A stretch of 64,000 bases of DNA, from NCBI GenBank assembly GCA_026545225.1, contig CM048849.1, positions 44,788,336-44,852,335 of the forward strand, written 5' to 3'. The position numbers were made by a program, and so were the translations under genes. Source of the DNA: Cornus controversa. Taxonomy: Eukaryota; Streptophyta; Magnoliopsida; Cornales; Cornaceae. Positions within the stretch are counted from its first letter, which is position 1, and each line of letters starts with the position of its first letter. This document shows, piece by piece, positions 1-14,200 of the stretch. The notes under the pieces were generated by a model. The model did not search any database. It saw only the letters and a program-made list of their open reading frames with translations, and had not been told where the DNA came from.

Positions 1-203
1 TGGCATTCAAATCAATCTCCTATCTGACATTTCATGTCTTACAAACTAACTTGAATCCCATTACCAGGACCCACACCTTGTGTATATTAACTAAAAGCGG
101 ATCTGAGCAAATGAGCTCCACTCTTGTCTTGGGTTAGGCAGGTTACCAATAAAATAAGAGGTAGATAGATGAGAATATGCAACACATATTGTAAACAAGT
201 GAC

Positions 204-262
204 CTTTCTGATACGTTCCTCTTCGACTTGATCAAGATGTTGTAACAAGTTCTCCAAAGTAC
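204..262 (-). CDS. 5'-3' exonuclease coding exon 11, last in window
   Basis: It encodes [19 protein letters not shown] (314-332), matching the family FGTLENLL segment. The acceptor is GGATAG and the donor GTCACT. The remaining C-terminal exons must lie left of base 1; bases 1-203 contain no further recognisable exon. Confidence 0.86.
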
Positions 263-3200
263 CTATCCAATAGAGTAGAGTACCAAGTTAGCAAACTAAC
301 AATTACACTCTGGAATAGAAGGAAAAATAAGTACAAAAAAGCGGCAATCCTGTCTCCCCCAAACATTTTCAGAAAGCATTTAATGCATTCACACTTCAGT
401 AAAAAGTATAAATTTCTGAAACTTGACACTTCCAAAACTTCACACTTAATCTGTACATGAAAATAGAAAAGAATAATTGGAAAAATTTACAGCACTATAA
501 GTTCACCATTCAAGCGGACATCTACTGCTGGGGACACAAAAAGCAAAGGATGGGCGTTTTTCTTGGGAGAAAGGGAGTAAATCATTGAAAAAGAACGAAT
601 AAGAATAAAGGGAGTAAATCATTGAAAAAAACGAATAAGAATACAAGCAAATGACAGATTGTAATATGCTCCTCAAATGATGGACGTCTTGAGCATGCTC
701 AAAAAATGATTTGACTTCTTGACTTCAAAAAGTAGCACTCACAATTTTTGACTTAATAGCAAGGCAAGATTTTTTAATGAGGATACACTTAAAATTCTTA
801 GAAAGCAAATTCACCCATCCTAGACTTGAAAGCTAGAATTAGTTGATGAAAATTTCTAAAATGATCATTGCTGGGATGAAGTCTCTACTTACTCTGCTCC
901 CTTACCTCTCACAACGATGTCATGTTCTTAGTTCATGTTAATGCAAGTGTCAAGGTTCAGATCATCTCGGGAACTTCTTATTGGAAATCAATAGACCAAC
1001 AAAGTTTCTTGAAAAGCACAAAATGAGCAAATATTGATGTTGCTTAACAAATGGATTAGAAAACAGAAAAGCAAATAGGCTATCCTAGTAAGATCGGTTT
1101 CATGCCCTTAGTCACATAATTCGCTCAACAAGGGATCCGCTATGGCGGAACACGCACTGATCCACGATATAGATCAGGTACCCCTCAAATCCGTGGATCA
1201 AGTTTTCATAGTTTGTGGGTTCAGGATGTTATGGTTAATTCGCTGCTTTTCACGTGCACAGGCTTTGGACCTTGATTTTAGGTGCATTCAAGCTCTGTAC
1301 AATTACTGATTTTGTCATAAAATATGCAAAAGTGAAGGGTACAAAGCTTGAACCCAAGACCCGATGGGTGTAAATATTGACTGTCGACCATTAAACTATT
1401 TCTTTTTTAATGTTTAAACCCGTAGTCATTAATCTATTTAAACACTAGATTCAATATGTCAACCCAATAACAAATCAAAATATAGATGCATTATATATAT
1501 ATATATATAGACATTGTGGACAAAACTTAATTGTAATAAATTAATATGATAACATGCTATTTGGCATAAAAATATAGAAGTTCAACATTCAGACGCTCTA
1601 AAGGTGCTCCCGCTCTCAAGAAATCTTAAACTTTTGTTGCTATCGATTTTGCTCTGCTCTCGTGTTATGTGTGACTTTGTTCATGACCTATTACCCCCTT
1701 ATAAAGTTTCCTTTCTGACCACAAGCCTTCTGCTTCAACTCGATTCCTGCATAGTTGTCCCTTTCTAGGTGGGGGGATCTCCTAAAACAAGATATGCTCA
1801 CAATCAGTCATCTCACTGGTAGAAAAGGAACTGATTCCAAATGCTTCGATGAAGCAGAAGTGTACGTGTAGGCGTGCTGGTTTTCAAAGCAATTCTTTTT
1901 AGATTTCAATTAAGTTGTTCCATTAAGATAATGTTCTCCCACCATTTCGTTAATAAAATCCCTTCAACACAGAAAATAAAGCATATGAGCATGTTTACTT
2001 TGTCCAGTGCACAACTACCTAATTAATAATTAATGCTTGCTTGACGGTTGCAAGTCATATTAAAAGTAGAGAAATTCAGAATTGGAAATTAGCCACTTCA
2101 AACCGAGCCTCTTTTAAGACTCCAACATTCATTTTTCACCATGTCCTCTTGGTAATCAGATAGAGCTTAAAGTGGTATCTATCCGTGGTTTTAGAAACCA
2201 AAGGAAATGAATTCCTTCTCACTATTTATAGTCATTGGAACTTCAGATGACTGGCATACATTAACTTTTCTGAGTGTCAATACAACAACACTGATGCAGG
2301 AGCAAAAACTAGAAGGCAAGTGCTAAGCATGTACATGCATCATAAGTATCACAACACATTAACAGTTTTATTGATTAGAACTGCAGGAGTCTAGGTTTAG
2401 TATGAGTGGGCCTACATCAGAAGATATATGCAAGTTTTTGGGTTTTCTAACATAAAAAAACAAGGTAGCTTAATGTTAAACAAGATTAGAGTTGAATATA
2501 AGGTTCTTCTGTCAAAAGTGCGTGGAAGTGTTATCCCAATTCTACAATATTGACACAAACCATCATATGTATAATTAATTCCAAAAATGATTAAGAAATG
2601 AGAGATACTAAAGTTCATCCATCTGGAGATAAAGAAGGTTGAGATTGTTGACAATTGCAGGATTTGAGGGTCTTCATTTTGACAGGTAGAGAAAGTTGAG
2701 GCAAGGTATGGTCTTCGTGCCTGAGTGCTGCAGAAATTAGGTGGTTAAATAGTTGTCGGTGGATTACAACGAGCTCTGAAAGTAGCATGTAACAACTTCT
2801 CCATTTCAGCTTTGATTTGAAGTTCCAGTTCAGTCCTAAAGCTTTGAGCAGGTTGCTTAATAGGTTTAGCATGTAGGTAAATCAATGTTCAGTTCATGAG
2901 CAATAATGTTAGGGGTCCAAACCAGGCATTTTTGTCGCAAGTCCTGGAACATACATCCATGTATCCCTTCAGTAAAGAGATCAATGATGTACATTCTGAC
3001 TCCGGAGATCTGGACATAGTTAACTCTGGTGGATGCCCTTAAGGGCAAGATTGATTTCGTCTCGCTTTACTCTTTTAGATGAGGTCTGTCTTGGAGAGAT
3101 TCTGATGCTGGCCTGATTTCGGTACCCTCCTGTGACTGCTTGGGTTTCAGCAATAATGCCGTTAGGACTTAGGAGGTAGTCAATGTCCATAGGGTATAGG

Positions 3201-6200
3201 CATGACCCTGCACAACTCCATTATCAATATTTGGTGCATCCATTGGGCAGCTGTACTCGTTTACATTGTGACATCTATTCTAGTTTCCTTTTATTGTCGC
3301 AGATAAATATATCTTGTTGGCATCTTACCATTTTAGAATTGGGATATCTGAGGTGGTTATACAGGGGTGGTATCAGTTTCTTCAAAAGAATTGAAGAAGA
3401 CTGCCTTCGTTATGTGGAATTTATGGTGATAAAAAGGTTTCTGTGAACCCAGGGAATGGTGATCATCTTATTATTCCAGATGTCCTCAATGGTCGTGATC
3501 ATCTTATTATTCCAGATGTCCTCAAAGGTCAAGGCATTGGTGATAGGTTGAAGGGACAATACTGAACTGATGCATCCAGGTGCTTCCTATCAAAACGCAA
3601 TAAGAACTGTTGGTGTTGATTAGGAGGAACTTAGTTGGGACTCTGACCATGCCAATCGCGAAGTCCACATTAACATGCCCCCCATGTTTCATGTCATTTC
3701 CATGTCCCGTGATGTCAATAGGCTGCCTGACTGACGACTGTTTGTATGGAATACCAAAAGGTTGAAGAAGCGTAAAATGTTATTGAAGACCATTATCAAG
3801 AAAAGTTCTTTTGAATTCAGTTCCATCCACCATTGAAGTCAAGTAAAGAGGTCTGTTATGAGGGTGAGGTACTCAACAGTTTGTTTCTGAGAAGGTAATC
3901 GCTGACTCTGGTAGACTTCAGGAGATGAAACCATCCGAACAAGAGCTATCTGGATGAAGTTCGAGTGTGCAAGATAGCCTTCGTCACTTCCATATTTTCA
4001 CACATGTCCAGGTCCAGAGGAGATGCTACTTCTATGGATTGGCATTGAGGTTATTCATCCTACTCTTCGTAGCAAAAAATCATTGTAACTGTTCTTTATT
4101 GCGGAATGGGAAAGGGTTGTTTGAACGTTTTTGGAAAAGAGTTCTAGATTTCCATTAGTAGGACATTTGTGGAATATGCTTGGAATAGCCCAACATTTGT
4201 TGAATTTCAAAGTGTCTGATGATACAAACAGAACTGTGGGTCTCTTGTTCAGCTCTGGAGGGATTACATTTACTCCTGGCTAGCGTATAGCAACATCTTC
4301 AACCCACTTCTGTTGAATAACTTGGACCTTGTTCGTGCTGCAAAGGAAAGGATGTGGAGTATATACAGAGTTAGCATTGGTTTTCCTCTTGATGACTCCC
4401 CATTACGTTGGAACATTCCTCTTCATTCAGTATTGGCCACAATGGGCCTTTGTCAATAAGGACGACTGGAGGAGCACTTTTGTATGTTATGGACATCCTT
4501 CACAAGTTCTTGAGCAGCAGAGTCCGTGAAGGTGAGTAGTGGCAGGGTCACAAGGTGCACCCCATATGCATTAAGCAATCCTTGGACATACATCATAACA
4601 AGCTCCTTCTCATTATTTTGTGACAGTTGATGGTGAGATCATGAAATCTATGGACACACCCAATAGGTCTTCTCCATAACCCTTGATCTCCTGGTGAGTG
4701 ATACAGTAGTGATTTTTTCATTTGTTGATATTCTGTATAATTACTAATTCACCAAAAAAAGAAAATTAGTGGTTAGGAGTAGTTGGAGTCTAGGTTTAGC
4801 ATCTGTTTCATGTTAGGTCAGTTATTTTCTTTCCTGTCGCACAGTGATGCAGGTAAGGCAACTAAAAGGAACCAAGGGATTGGGAGCTTCATTCTTAATT
4901 TACAGCCAAGTAAAAAAAAAATAGAAAAAGAAATCATCTTATTGAGGTTACAACTACACATATCCCAAGGTTTAAAGAAAATGTGGGACGTGACATGTTA
5001 AGTGTTAACATACCAAATTTCGTGATCAATTGCACAGCATGCACATTTCCGATTCCTTCAACCCCTGCATTTGAAATTATAGATGCATCAAGCAAACCTT
5101 ATACGAGGAGTATTATCCTGTATTATCCTTGACTAGCAATTATATCAAGTCTAAATGGGCATAAACTTCCAATGACAGATTAAAATACATATTCAGAAAT
5201 AAATTATAAATTAAGGAAAATTAATAATACACCCTCTTAAAAAAATGTAATTTAAAAGATCACAGGGTCATATCATCTAAATATAGTCGTTGTCCATATC
5301 ATTTGGGGTTGGAATAGCTGATAGAGCACAATTTGGTGCTCTCTTTGTTGGACTTAACAAAGCTAAAGATATAAATTTACCTAGTTTATCCTATAGCATC
5401 ACAGATAATCTAAGATTCCTTCATAATTACTTGAGCAATTCCATAAATTCAGCATCTATATTCCTTCATAATTACTTGAGTGATTCCATACATTTGCTTA
5501 GATGCTTTTGGATTGCTTTAAATTTGAACATATAAGAAAGGATATTCTTGGATTTGAAATTCAAACTAAAAGCTTCTTATTAATTGAGCAATTCAATAAT
5601 TAATTTTGATATTCAAGAATAGCTTTTCTTATTACTCGAGTGATTTGATCATTGGCAGACTCTGTTATGTTCTTTTAGATTAGTCTACACACTTTTAGAT
5701 TGCTTGGTGATTTGATCATTGGTAGATTCCTTTAGAATCTCTTAAATTCTGCCAGATACTTTAAGTTTTCTTTTCATATCCAAGAATAACCTTACTTTAT
5801 ACTCAAGTGATTTTATAATTGGTAAATGCCTTTATATGCTATACATCGCTTTCTAAATCTAAAAATAGCCTTCCTTATTACTCGTTTCTTCAAATAGCAT
5901 TTCTAGAGGAATCAAAATGCTTTTAGAACGCCTTTCAAATCTAATCTTAGAATCTAATTGTTAGATTAGTTTTAGTCATAAGCGATTTCAAAAGTATTCA
6001 AGGAGAAAACAAAAAATAGCTTCTTTTTTTTTTTTTGATAAGTAAAAAATAGCCTTCTTTTTACTCGAGCAATTCAATAATTGGCTGATTCATGTAGATG
6101 CTCACTACAAGTTCATACTTACCCAATTAATTGGAATAAAAGTAACGTAGAATCTTCCTTTCCATATTTTATAAAAGAAAAATTATGTAGTTAGTGTATA

Positions 6201-9200
6201 TTTTTTAAATAAGGAATTGATGAATTGTTTGACAATATAATTGTAAAACAGGTGCCTACGCAGCCATATACTTGAAATATACAATTCAAGAATCACTTTT
6301 AGACCCTGATGTGCCATAGTTAGTAGATATTCACAGTCATCCCATTCCTTCTGGATAACCTAAGAGGTGCAGGATTACTTCAAAATAAAGAGGGTGCTCT
6401 CTGATTTGAAAATAGGTTTATACTATAATGTATATGCTGGGATATATATGAAGAACTGAAGAAGCAAAACTGGTTCTTCTCTTGAGGCTATTTTGTTTGA
6501 TTGATCTTGCCACTTAGAATTGGTAGGTTTGTCTTTATCTGGATCCCGCTGACCTGAAACACGAGACATACATAAAAAATTGTTTAGATCTGGACCCAGC
6601 TCTCATTGTCTCAACTATTGGAGGAAAGGGACCAAAAGGTATTTTTCTCTCAGCTCCAAGAAGAGAAGTGGTTTGATTTGTTTCTATACGCAATTCAAGA
6701 TTTTGTTTGTGTTGTATGTTGGCGATTTCTGATGCAAATTCGCCACTACATAGTTATGATTTCTCTTACATATTTTTAGAGGGCCATTGCATGGTTCAGT
6801 GTGGTTGAGCATCAGTACTATTAGCTCAAATTCAAGTCTCAGAGCAACCCCTTTCTGAAATACCAAAAGTAAGGTCAGTCTCAAGTTCTGTGATGGGACC
6901 AAAACTAAGCAATACCATAGCCATACCGTTCCGTGAGTAGACAGGGACATCAGAAACTGGATACCACAATGCAAATAGACTACTGACGAAGCTATTTTGA
7001 ACCACAAAGACCTATTCTTGATCAAAAACGACCCAAGGAACAAAAACCAGTAGCTTTAGCTACTGGCCCGTGTCGTTTTTTGGCCAAAAACCTTCGTCTA
7101 GATCTCCAAAATCACATTTTTTCATCTTATAGGAAAATTGTTGAATATTTCGGGAATTTTGTTCGTGGACCAAACAAAAGTCAGATTCGGGTGAAATTTA
7201 ATATTTTGTAATTTTTAATTATTAGGTTTCTTATTTAATTTTTTCAGAATATTTGGAAAAAGTTTATTTTTAGCAGTTTCTTGTGCTGCTAGTTTTCCTT
7301 TTGTTTTTAGATTTGCTTGTACTGTTAGTATTAGGATTTCTACAAGTTTCCTTTTATTTTTAGGTTTCCTTGTGCTATTAGGATTAGGATTTCTCTGTTA
7401 TAAATATATGTACTGCCATAAGGCAAAAATCAATCAATCAATTTAACAATAATATATCAATTGCTTTGCAATTTTCTCTTAACTTTGTGGATTCAAAGTT
7501 GTTTATCTTGTTTGTGCTCGAACGTTCATTGCTTCCGCTCCATCACAAGATACATCTTTAAAGAGCATGGTGAGCACAAAAGTGTAGGGAACATTGCCTA
7601 GTGCATTGGTAAAATGTTTGAACGCATGAGGATGCAGGGCTGAGTTTGAGAGCAATCTTTCTGAAAATATGCCAAAATGTTTGGTCTATATCTAGTGTAT
7701 GCCTCCTAGCACCACATATTGGTGGATCAACACAAAATACTGTCCTTTAGTCTGCATAAAAAGGCATGGTATTGCCTAAAAAATACAAAAATTTCACTAA
7801 ATTGAAATGATATTGGACAGATCAGGGCGGATGGCTCCTTATTGAGTAAGAAGGAAGAGGTAGCAAGAGGGGTGTCCTTGTTTTACCAGCAGCTGTACAC
7901 TAAGACTTTTTCTTGGAGACCTCATTTAGATGGGCTGGAGTTTGAATCGATTTCCATGGAGGATAGGGACCGGTTGGAGAAGCCTTTTGAGGAGGATAAG
8001 GTAGCTTTGGCCTTGCAGAGTTGTTGTGGAGACAAAGCTCCGGGTCCGGATGGATTCTCAATGGATTTTTTTCTTCAAAATTGGGAGGTTGTGAGAAGGG
8101 GTATTATGGCAGCAATCTCCTTTTTTCTATTCACATGGTCGTTTTGAGAAATTGATGAATGCCTCTTTCGTCGCTCTCATTCCTAAGAAGGGTGGTGCTG
8201 ATGATATCATGGATTTTCGGCCTATTAGCTTCGTAATTAGCATGTACAAGCTTATTGCCAAAGTACTTGCGGCAAGACTGGAGGAAGTTTTAGATGGAAT
8301 TATTTCAGAGTCCCAGAATACATTCGTTGGTTATCGGCAGATTCTTGATTCTGTTTTGGTGGCTAGTGAGTGCATGGATGCTAGAGTCAGCTGTGGTGAG
8401 CCGGGGGTGGTTTGTAAGCTCGATGTTGAGAAAGCTAATGACCATGTGAACTGGGATTTTCCACTTTATGTTCTGGAGAGGATGGGATTCGATGAGAAGT
8501 GGCAGGGATGGATTCGATTATGTATCTCTACAGTGAAGTTCTCAGTTCTAGTTGTATATCTTTAGGGGAAGTTGTGGATTTTGTAAATTCTTTGAGAGTC
8601 TAGGGGCCCTATTTGGCCTTTGTGTTGATCTTGGGACGCACTCCCCTTTTGAGTGTTGTTTATAATACCTTAATAATAAAATAAAATAAAATAAAAGGTT
8701 CTCAATTCTAGTGCACAGGTCCCCATCCGGTTTCTTTAGTAGTTCGAGAGGTTTGAGGCAACAAGATCCTCTATCCCCCTTCCTCTTTATAATTGTGATG
8801 GAGGCTTTCAACAGGTTGATGAGGAGGGCGGTGGAGTTGGGTTATTTCAGAGGTTTTAGGGTTAGTAGGGATCCTGCCAATCAGTTGGACGTTTCCCACC
8901 TTCTTTATGCGGATGATACCATTGTGTTTTGTAATGCAGAGGTGAGCCAGTTGAGGTATCTTAGTGGGGTGTTGGTGTGCTTCCAGGCAATTTCAGGGCT
9001 GAAAGTCAACCTTGAGTGTGAGATCGTGCTTGTGGGGGTAGTGAGGGATATTGGGCAGCTTGCCATATTTTAGGATGCAGAGTGGAGTCTTTTCCGTTGA
9101 CTTATTTGGGCCTTCAGCTCAGGCTCACTCGAGGAGAGTTTCATCTTGGGACCCAGTTGTGCAAAGGTTTGAGAGGCGTCTGGCTGGTTGGAAGAAACAG

Positions 9201-11194
9201 TATCTTTCGAAGGGAGGGCAAGTTGACCCTTCCGAAGAGTACCCTATCGAGCCTATCATATGTCTCTTTTTCCGATTCCGGCTTCAGTGATGAGAAGGAT
9301 TGGGAGCCTTCAGTAGAACTTTTTGTGGGGAGGTATGGAACATGAGTTCAAGTTCCATCTGGTCGGGTGGGAGTAGATTTGTAGGCCCATTCAAGAGGGA
9401 GGACTGGGAGTGAGGAGGCTAGACTTGTTCAACATAGCTTTGTTAGGCAAGTGGCTATAGAGGTTCAGGGTGGAGAGATAGTTTGTGGAGGAAAGTCATT
9501 TGTGCTAGATATGGTGAGTCTAGAGGAGGTTGGAGTTCTTTAGTGGTGAGATCTTCAGGCAGTTGTGCCGTGTGGAAGAATATCCAGAAGGGTTGGGATG
9601 AATTCTCCAAGCATATCCGCTTTAAGGTGAGGGATGGCCGACGTATTTGCTTTTGGGAGGATCATTGGTGTGGGGATAGGCCTCTGGAGAGAGTCTTTCC
9701 TAGGTTAGCCAGGATTGCGAGGGACAGACATGTTTTGGTCGCTCACTACTATCATCTTCATGATAGGAGGTTAACTTGGGACATGCAGTTCGAGAGGCTC
9801 TTGCATGATTGGGAGGTTAAGGACATGGTTAAGTTCTTAGCAATGCTTTATAGCCAAGTTACTTCCTGGGTGGGGATGGATGAGTGGGTGTGGACGGGTC
9901 CAAGACAGGGGAGATATGAGGTTAGATCCTTCTATCGCTAGTTGATGGGTGTTCAGGGGGTTTCTTTTCCGTGGAAAGGAATTTGGTGTTCGCAGGCCCG
10001 TTGAAAGTGGCCTTCTTTGGATGGTCAACAGCTTTGGGTAGGATTTTAACCATTGATAATTTGCGAAGGTGGGGTCGAATATTTGTTAATTGGTGTTGTA
10101 TGCGTAAGAGGGATGAGGAGACGATGGATCATCTTTAGGGATGAGGAGACGGTGGATCATCTTCTTTTGCATTACCCGCCATAGGGCAAGAGACGATTGG
10201 AATCTGTTGTGTGTCATTTTTGGGATTCAGTGGGTCATGTCAAAGTCTTCGAGGAGCTTGATTGACGCTTGGAACAGATGCCGAGTCAGGTCTCAGGTTA
10301 GGGATGCTTGGAGGATTGCTCCACTTTGACTTTGGTGGGTTCTTTGGAGAAAGAGGAATAGAAGATCCTCTAGTGGGGTGGAATCTCCTTGGGGTGTATT
10401 TAAATTTCGGTGCTTAGTTCTTTATTCTTTCGGGTGCTTGAGGCTATAGGTTCTGGTGCAATTTGTTCTGGGACGCGTCCCCCTTTTGGCTGCTTTTCAA
10501 TGAATATTTACTTATCAAAAAAATAAATAAATAAACAGCAAAGCATACTGTCGAAGCATCATGAGCATGCAAACACCTAGTTAAGCTTTACCTTTTAAAG
10601 CTGATTAGCTTATTTATGATGCACAATGTTCACTATTTGTTGTAACTAGAAGACCTAATAGATTACAAATGTTGGGAAAGACAGTACATTGGATTCTACA
10701 TCCCAGTATTTTGATGAAAGGATATATAGCTCCAATAAGGAGGAAACAACAAGAGTCCATTTCCTTTTACACATCCTCCAAACTCGATTAATGCCATTAT
10801 AAAAAATACATCCAAAGAAATAACAAGAAACTAGCATATTTCCCAGCCACTGATTCCATAAAAATTTCCTTTCTATTTGGAATTTCATGACAAAATTATA
10901 AAGAACCTGGTATATTATCAGATTTGTCACCCATGAGCGAGACTACATCAACAAACTGAGAAGGTGTCAATGCTCCATATTTTTTAGCAAAATCCTCCAT
11001 CCCAAAGGAGACCATTCTGAAACCAACACCAAACTTGTCAATGCCCCAAATCCAATACAACATAAAATTAGAAGTATTAACTTGAAAAATAAAAATAGAA
11101 AAGAGAAATTATTAAAAATTTAATGGTTCTGAGTAACTTCCACTGTTGGTCAATTATTTTGACATAATTTATCAAACAATTTTATTTATTTATT

Positions 11195-11226
<32 letters not shown>

Positions 11227-14200
11227 CTTTTTTTATATATTTTGAACTATATTTTAAACTATGTGAATTTAACTCAAACCATGCAAGGGATAAGAATAAG
11301 ATAGTAAGTGCGTGAATGTGCATTAAGGCTTAAATGCTACCTACCGCCAGTCTGTTAATTTTCTCTACTAGATCTCAGCCTTGTGCTGGTGTTAGCAGCT
11401 AGTCCAAATTATTCATTCAACATTGGAGGCGGTTGTGAGCAGTCCACTGAAAGTAGATTCCCTATGATATATTCATCTGGGGACTCCTTTTCCCCTCTTT
11501 CCCTCGGTGATTCTGTGGAAAGTCCTAGAGCCTTTTGAGTGTTCTTCAGCATGTGACTGATCTTTTTGAGAATTGAAATCAGATTTGCAGTAAATTACTA
11601 GCAATTGCATCTGGAGTTTAACACAAGTACATAAAATACAAAAATGTTTATGCTTAAGAAGATAGAACAGCTATAGGAAATGCCCATTTCATTAGTACCA
11701 CTGCAAGGGGGTGCACCCTATGTACACAGGATTTATATAAAACCATAGAAAAGCTGTACCCTAACATCTGCTATTCATAAGTATCAAAGAACACAGAAGA
11801 GCTCCTTGAGGTCACACTTGATTCTTCAAACAACTCCTAGTTCTTGAACTCTAAAGTTTAATACACACACAAAAGCACAATGATGTCTACCCTCGAGAAT
11901 GATGAAAGGGCTATAGGAGTTGTCCACTCAACAAAGCAATTCCTCATTATCTCCACAACCATTTGCCTGAAAATGCTTGATTAGATAAGCATAAATCCCT
12001 AAACCAACCCTCCTAGCTCCGGAAATCAAGCAGTCTTACAAACCACCAAGTGACTTTTAAATCCATCTTCTATCTCACCCACAGGAAATCTCTCCACAAC
12101 TTCTCCAACCTCCTCACAACAGAAGCTGGAACCAAAGAGAGGAATAACACGAGCAGGTAGGATAGTTAAGGTACTCTTAGAAAATATCGAGTCTTCTCCC
12201 CTTGGATATGTATTGCCTATTGATCCTGCCAACGTTCACTAAAAATTCTTAACCACAACATCCCACACATGTGGCTACGAAAGAGGATCACAGCTGCAAT
12301 GTCCTTAATCTACACCTTGAACTGGCCATCCATTGCATCTCCCCCACTAGAATAGCTTCAAGAAACAGAAGATGAGTAACTCACAAAAGGATTACCCCAA
12401 TCTAACTTACAAAAGGATTACCCCAATCTGAACCCCTTTGCGCGAGATAAACTTCACGGAGTCTTTTCCACGATATGACTAAAGAATTCCATAACAAATG
12501 GGGATACTTGCCTGAGACCTATTGAGCTGCTTAAGAAGCCTAATGAGGCGCCATTAAAGAGAGTAAAAACTCCATTGTGAAGATGCAAAACTCCACATTC
12601 CACTTCTGCCCATGTCCCATCCTTTCCATGATATTATACAACAAGAACCCCCAATATATATTTCTGCCAATAGGACTTAGTTGGCAAATTTTGTTCAAAA
12701 CTTAAGAATCGTATTTTTATTTTCGCTTTTGGTTATTGTCTCAGAAGTTAGTCATGATTATTTTATATATATATATATATATAAAGATTCATTGAAGCGC
12801 ACGTAAGAGGGGAGCACATCCAATATACAAAAGCATAAAAAGACCCAAAAGAGTCCACTATACTCTCAGCGAATCCACAATATCCTCTATAACTTTACAT
12901 CTTTACAATTCCAACCATGAGTACAAAAAAACAAAGAACTAAGAATAGGCCCAGATTGGAGCCCCCTTTCCGTCAAAGGATCTTCTATTTCTTTCTTGCC
13001 ACAAGCCCCACCACAGGCAAAGGGGGCTTCTCTTCACATGCCTCAGGCTTGGCTCTCAATTATACACCCTCTCCTAGCCTCAAATGTACATCTCGTAGAA
13101 CTCAGCATTGCCCAATGCATACTGAAAATGGCAAGCAACATGGCCTAACCGTCCCTTGCCACTGGACAGTGCAAAAGGAGATAATTTAGTGACTCCTCAT
13201 CCCTTTTACACATACAACAGTAATTCACGATAATTTGTCACCTCGTTCTTAGATTATCAATTTCGATCCATTGATGGATCAATCAAGAACCACTAGATCA
13301 TTTTCAATCAATCAAACATGTGTTAATCAAATGAACCTGTGCAATTGGAGTTTCCAAACAGGATTCAACTCTCTTAATCTTAATTCTTGTGTGCTTCTAT
13401 ACTCAATATAAAGGCCTTTTGTGTTCAGAAAACTTATGCAAACACTCACCAAGTATGATGTTTAAGCAAACTTAGAGCAAAAATTGCATATATGAGTGCA
13501 TGAAACAATCTAATTGCTAGAAATTTCTTTGTTATCCATTCATCAACATACATCTAGATAGCAACAAGAATTTGTCAATATCTCATAAAAGACTCTTAAG
13601 GTTTACGAGCAACCGCACCCAGCAATTTCATCAGTTGTAGAAGCCAAAATCTTTACAAGAAGCTCATACAAATCCCTAACAAGACTTGTCAGCGGAAAAG
13701 CTTTCAAGTCCATCACTCATCCTTTATTAGGTATTAATGCTGTGAAATTGCATTTAGACTTCTCTCAAACTCTCTTAACACATAAAAGAAATAGATTGTT
13801 GCCAGCACATCCAAACTTACTATTCCCCAAGATTACAGAAAGAACGCCATCATCATGCACTTGAACTAGACATTTTGTATCATTTCAACTTTTTAAAGTG
13901 TCATCACTTCCTCTCCTTGGTGAACAACCTCTCCAACACTCCTTATCCTCCTTAATTTTGTTAAACTCCAAGCCATCCAATATTAGTCTCCACATGATGA
14001 TCTAAAAATTGAACTTCTCATGCAATTACATAATTCATAATGCCACTCCTAGTACTTTTCCCCATGCTCAGCTCCTCCCATCCACAATGATCCTGCCTAT
14101 GTGATTCACTTCCATATAAGAGTTTGATGATAGGCACCATCCCATGTGGCATCCCTTAATCGAGGGTACTGAGAGGGGTAAACTGGTTATAGACAATCTT

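Noticed and set aside
6684..7043. A 119-codon minus-strand frame.
   Set aside because: No family resemblance, no splice context, and it overlaps LTR-like sequence at one end.
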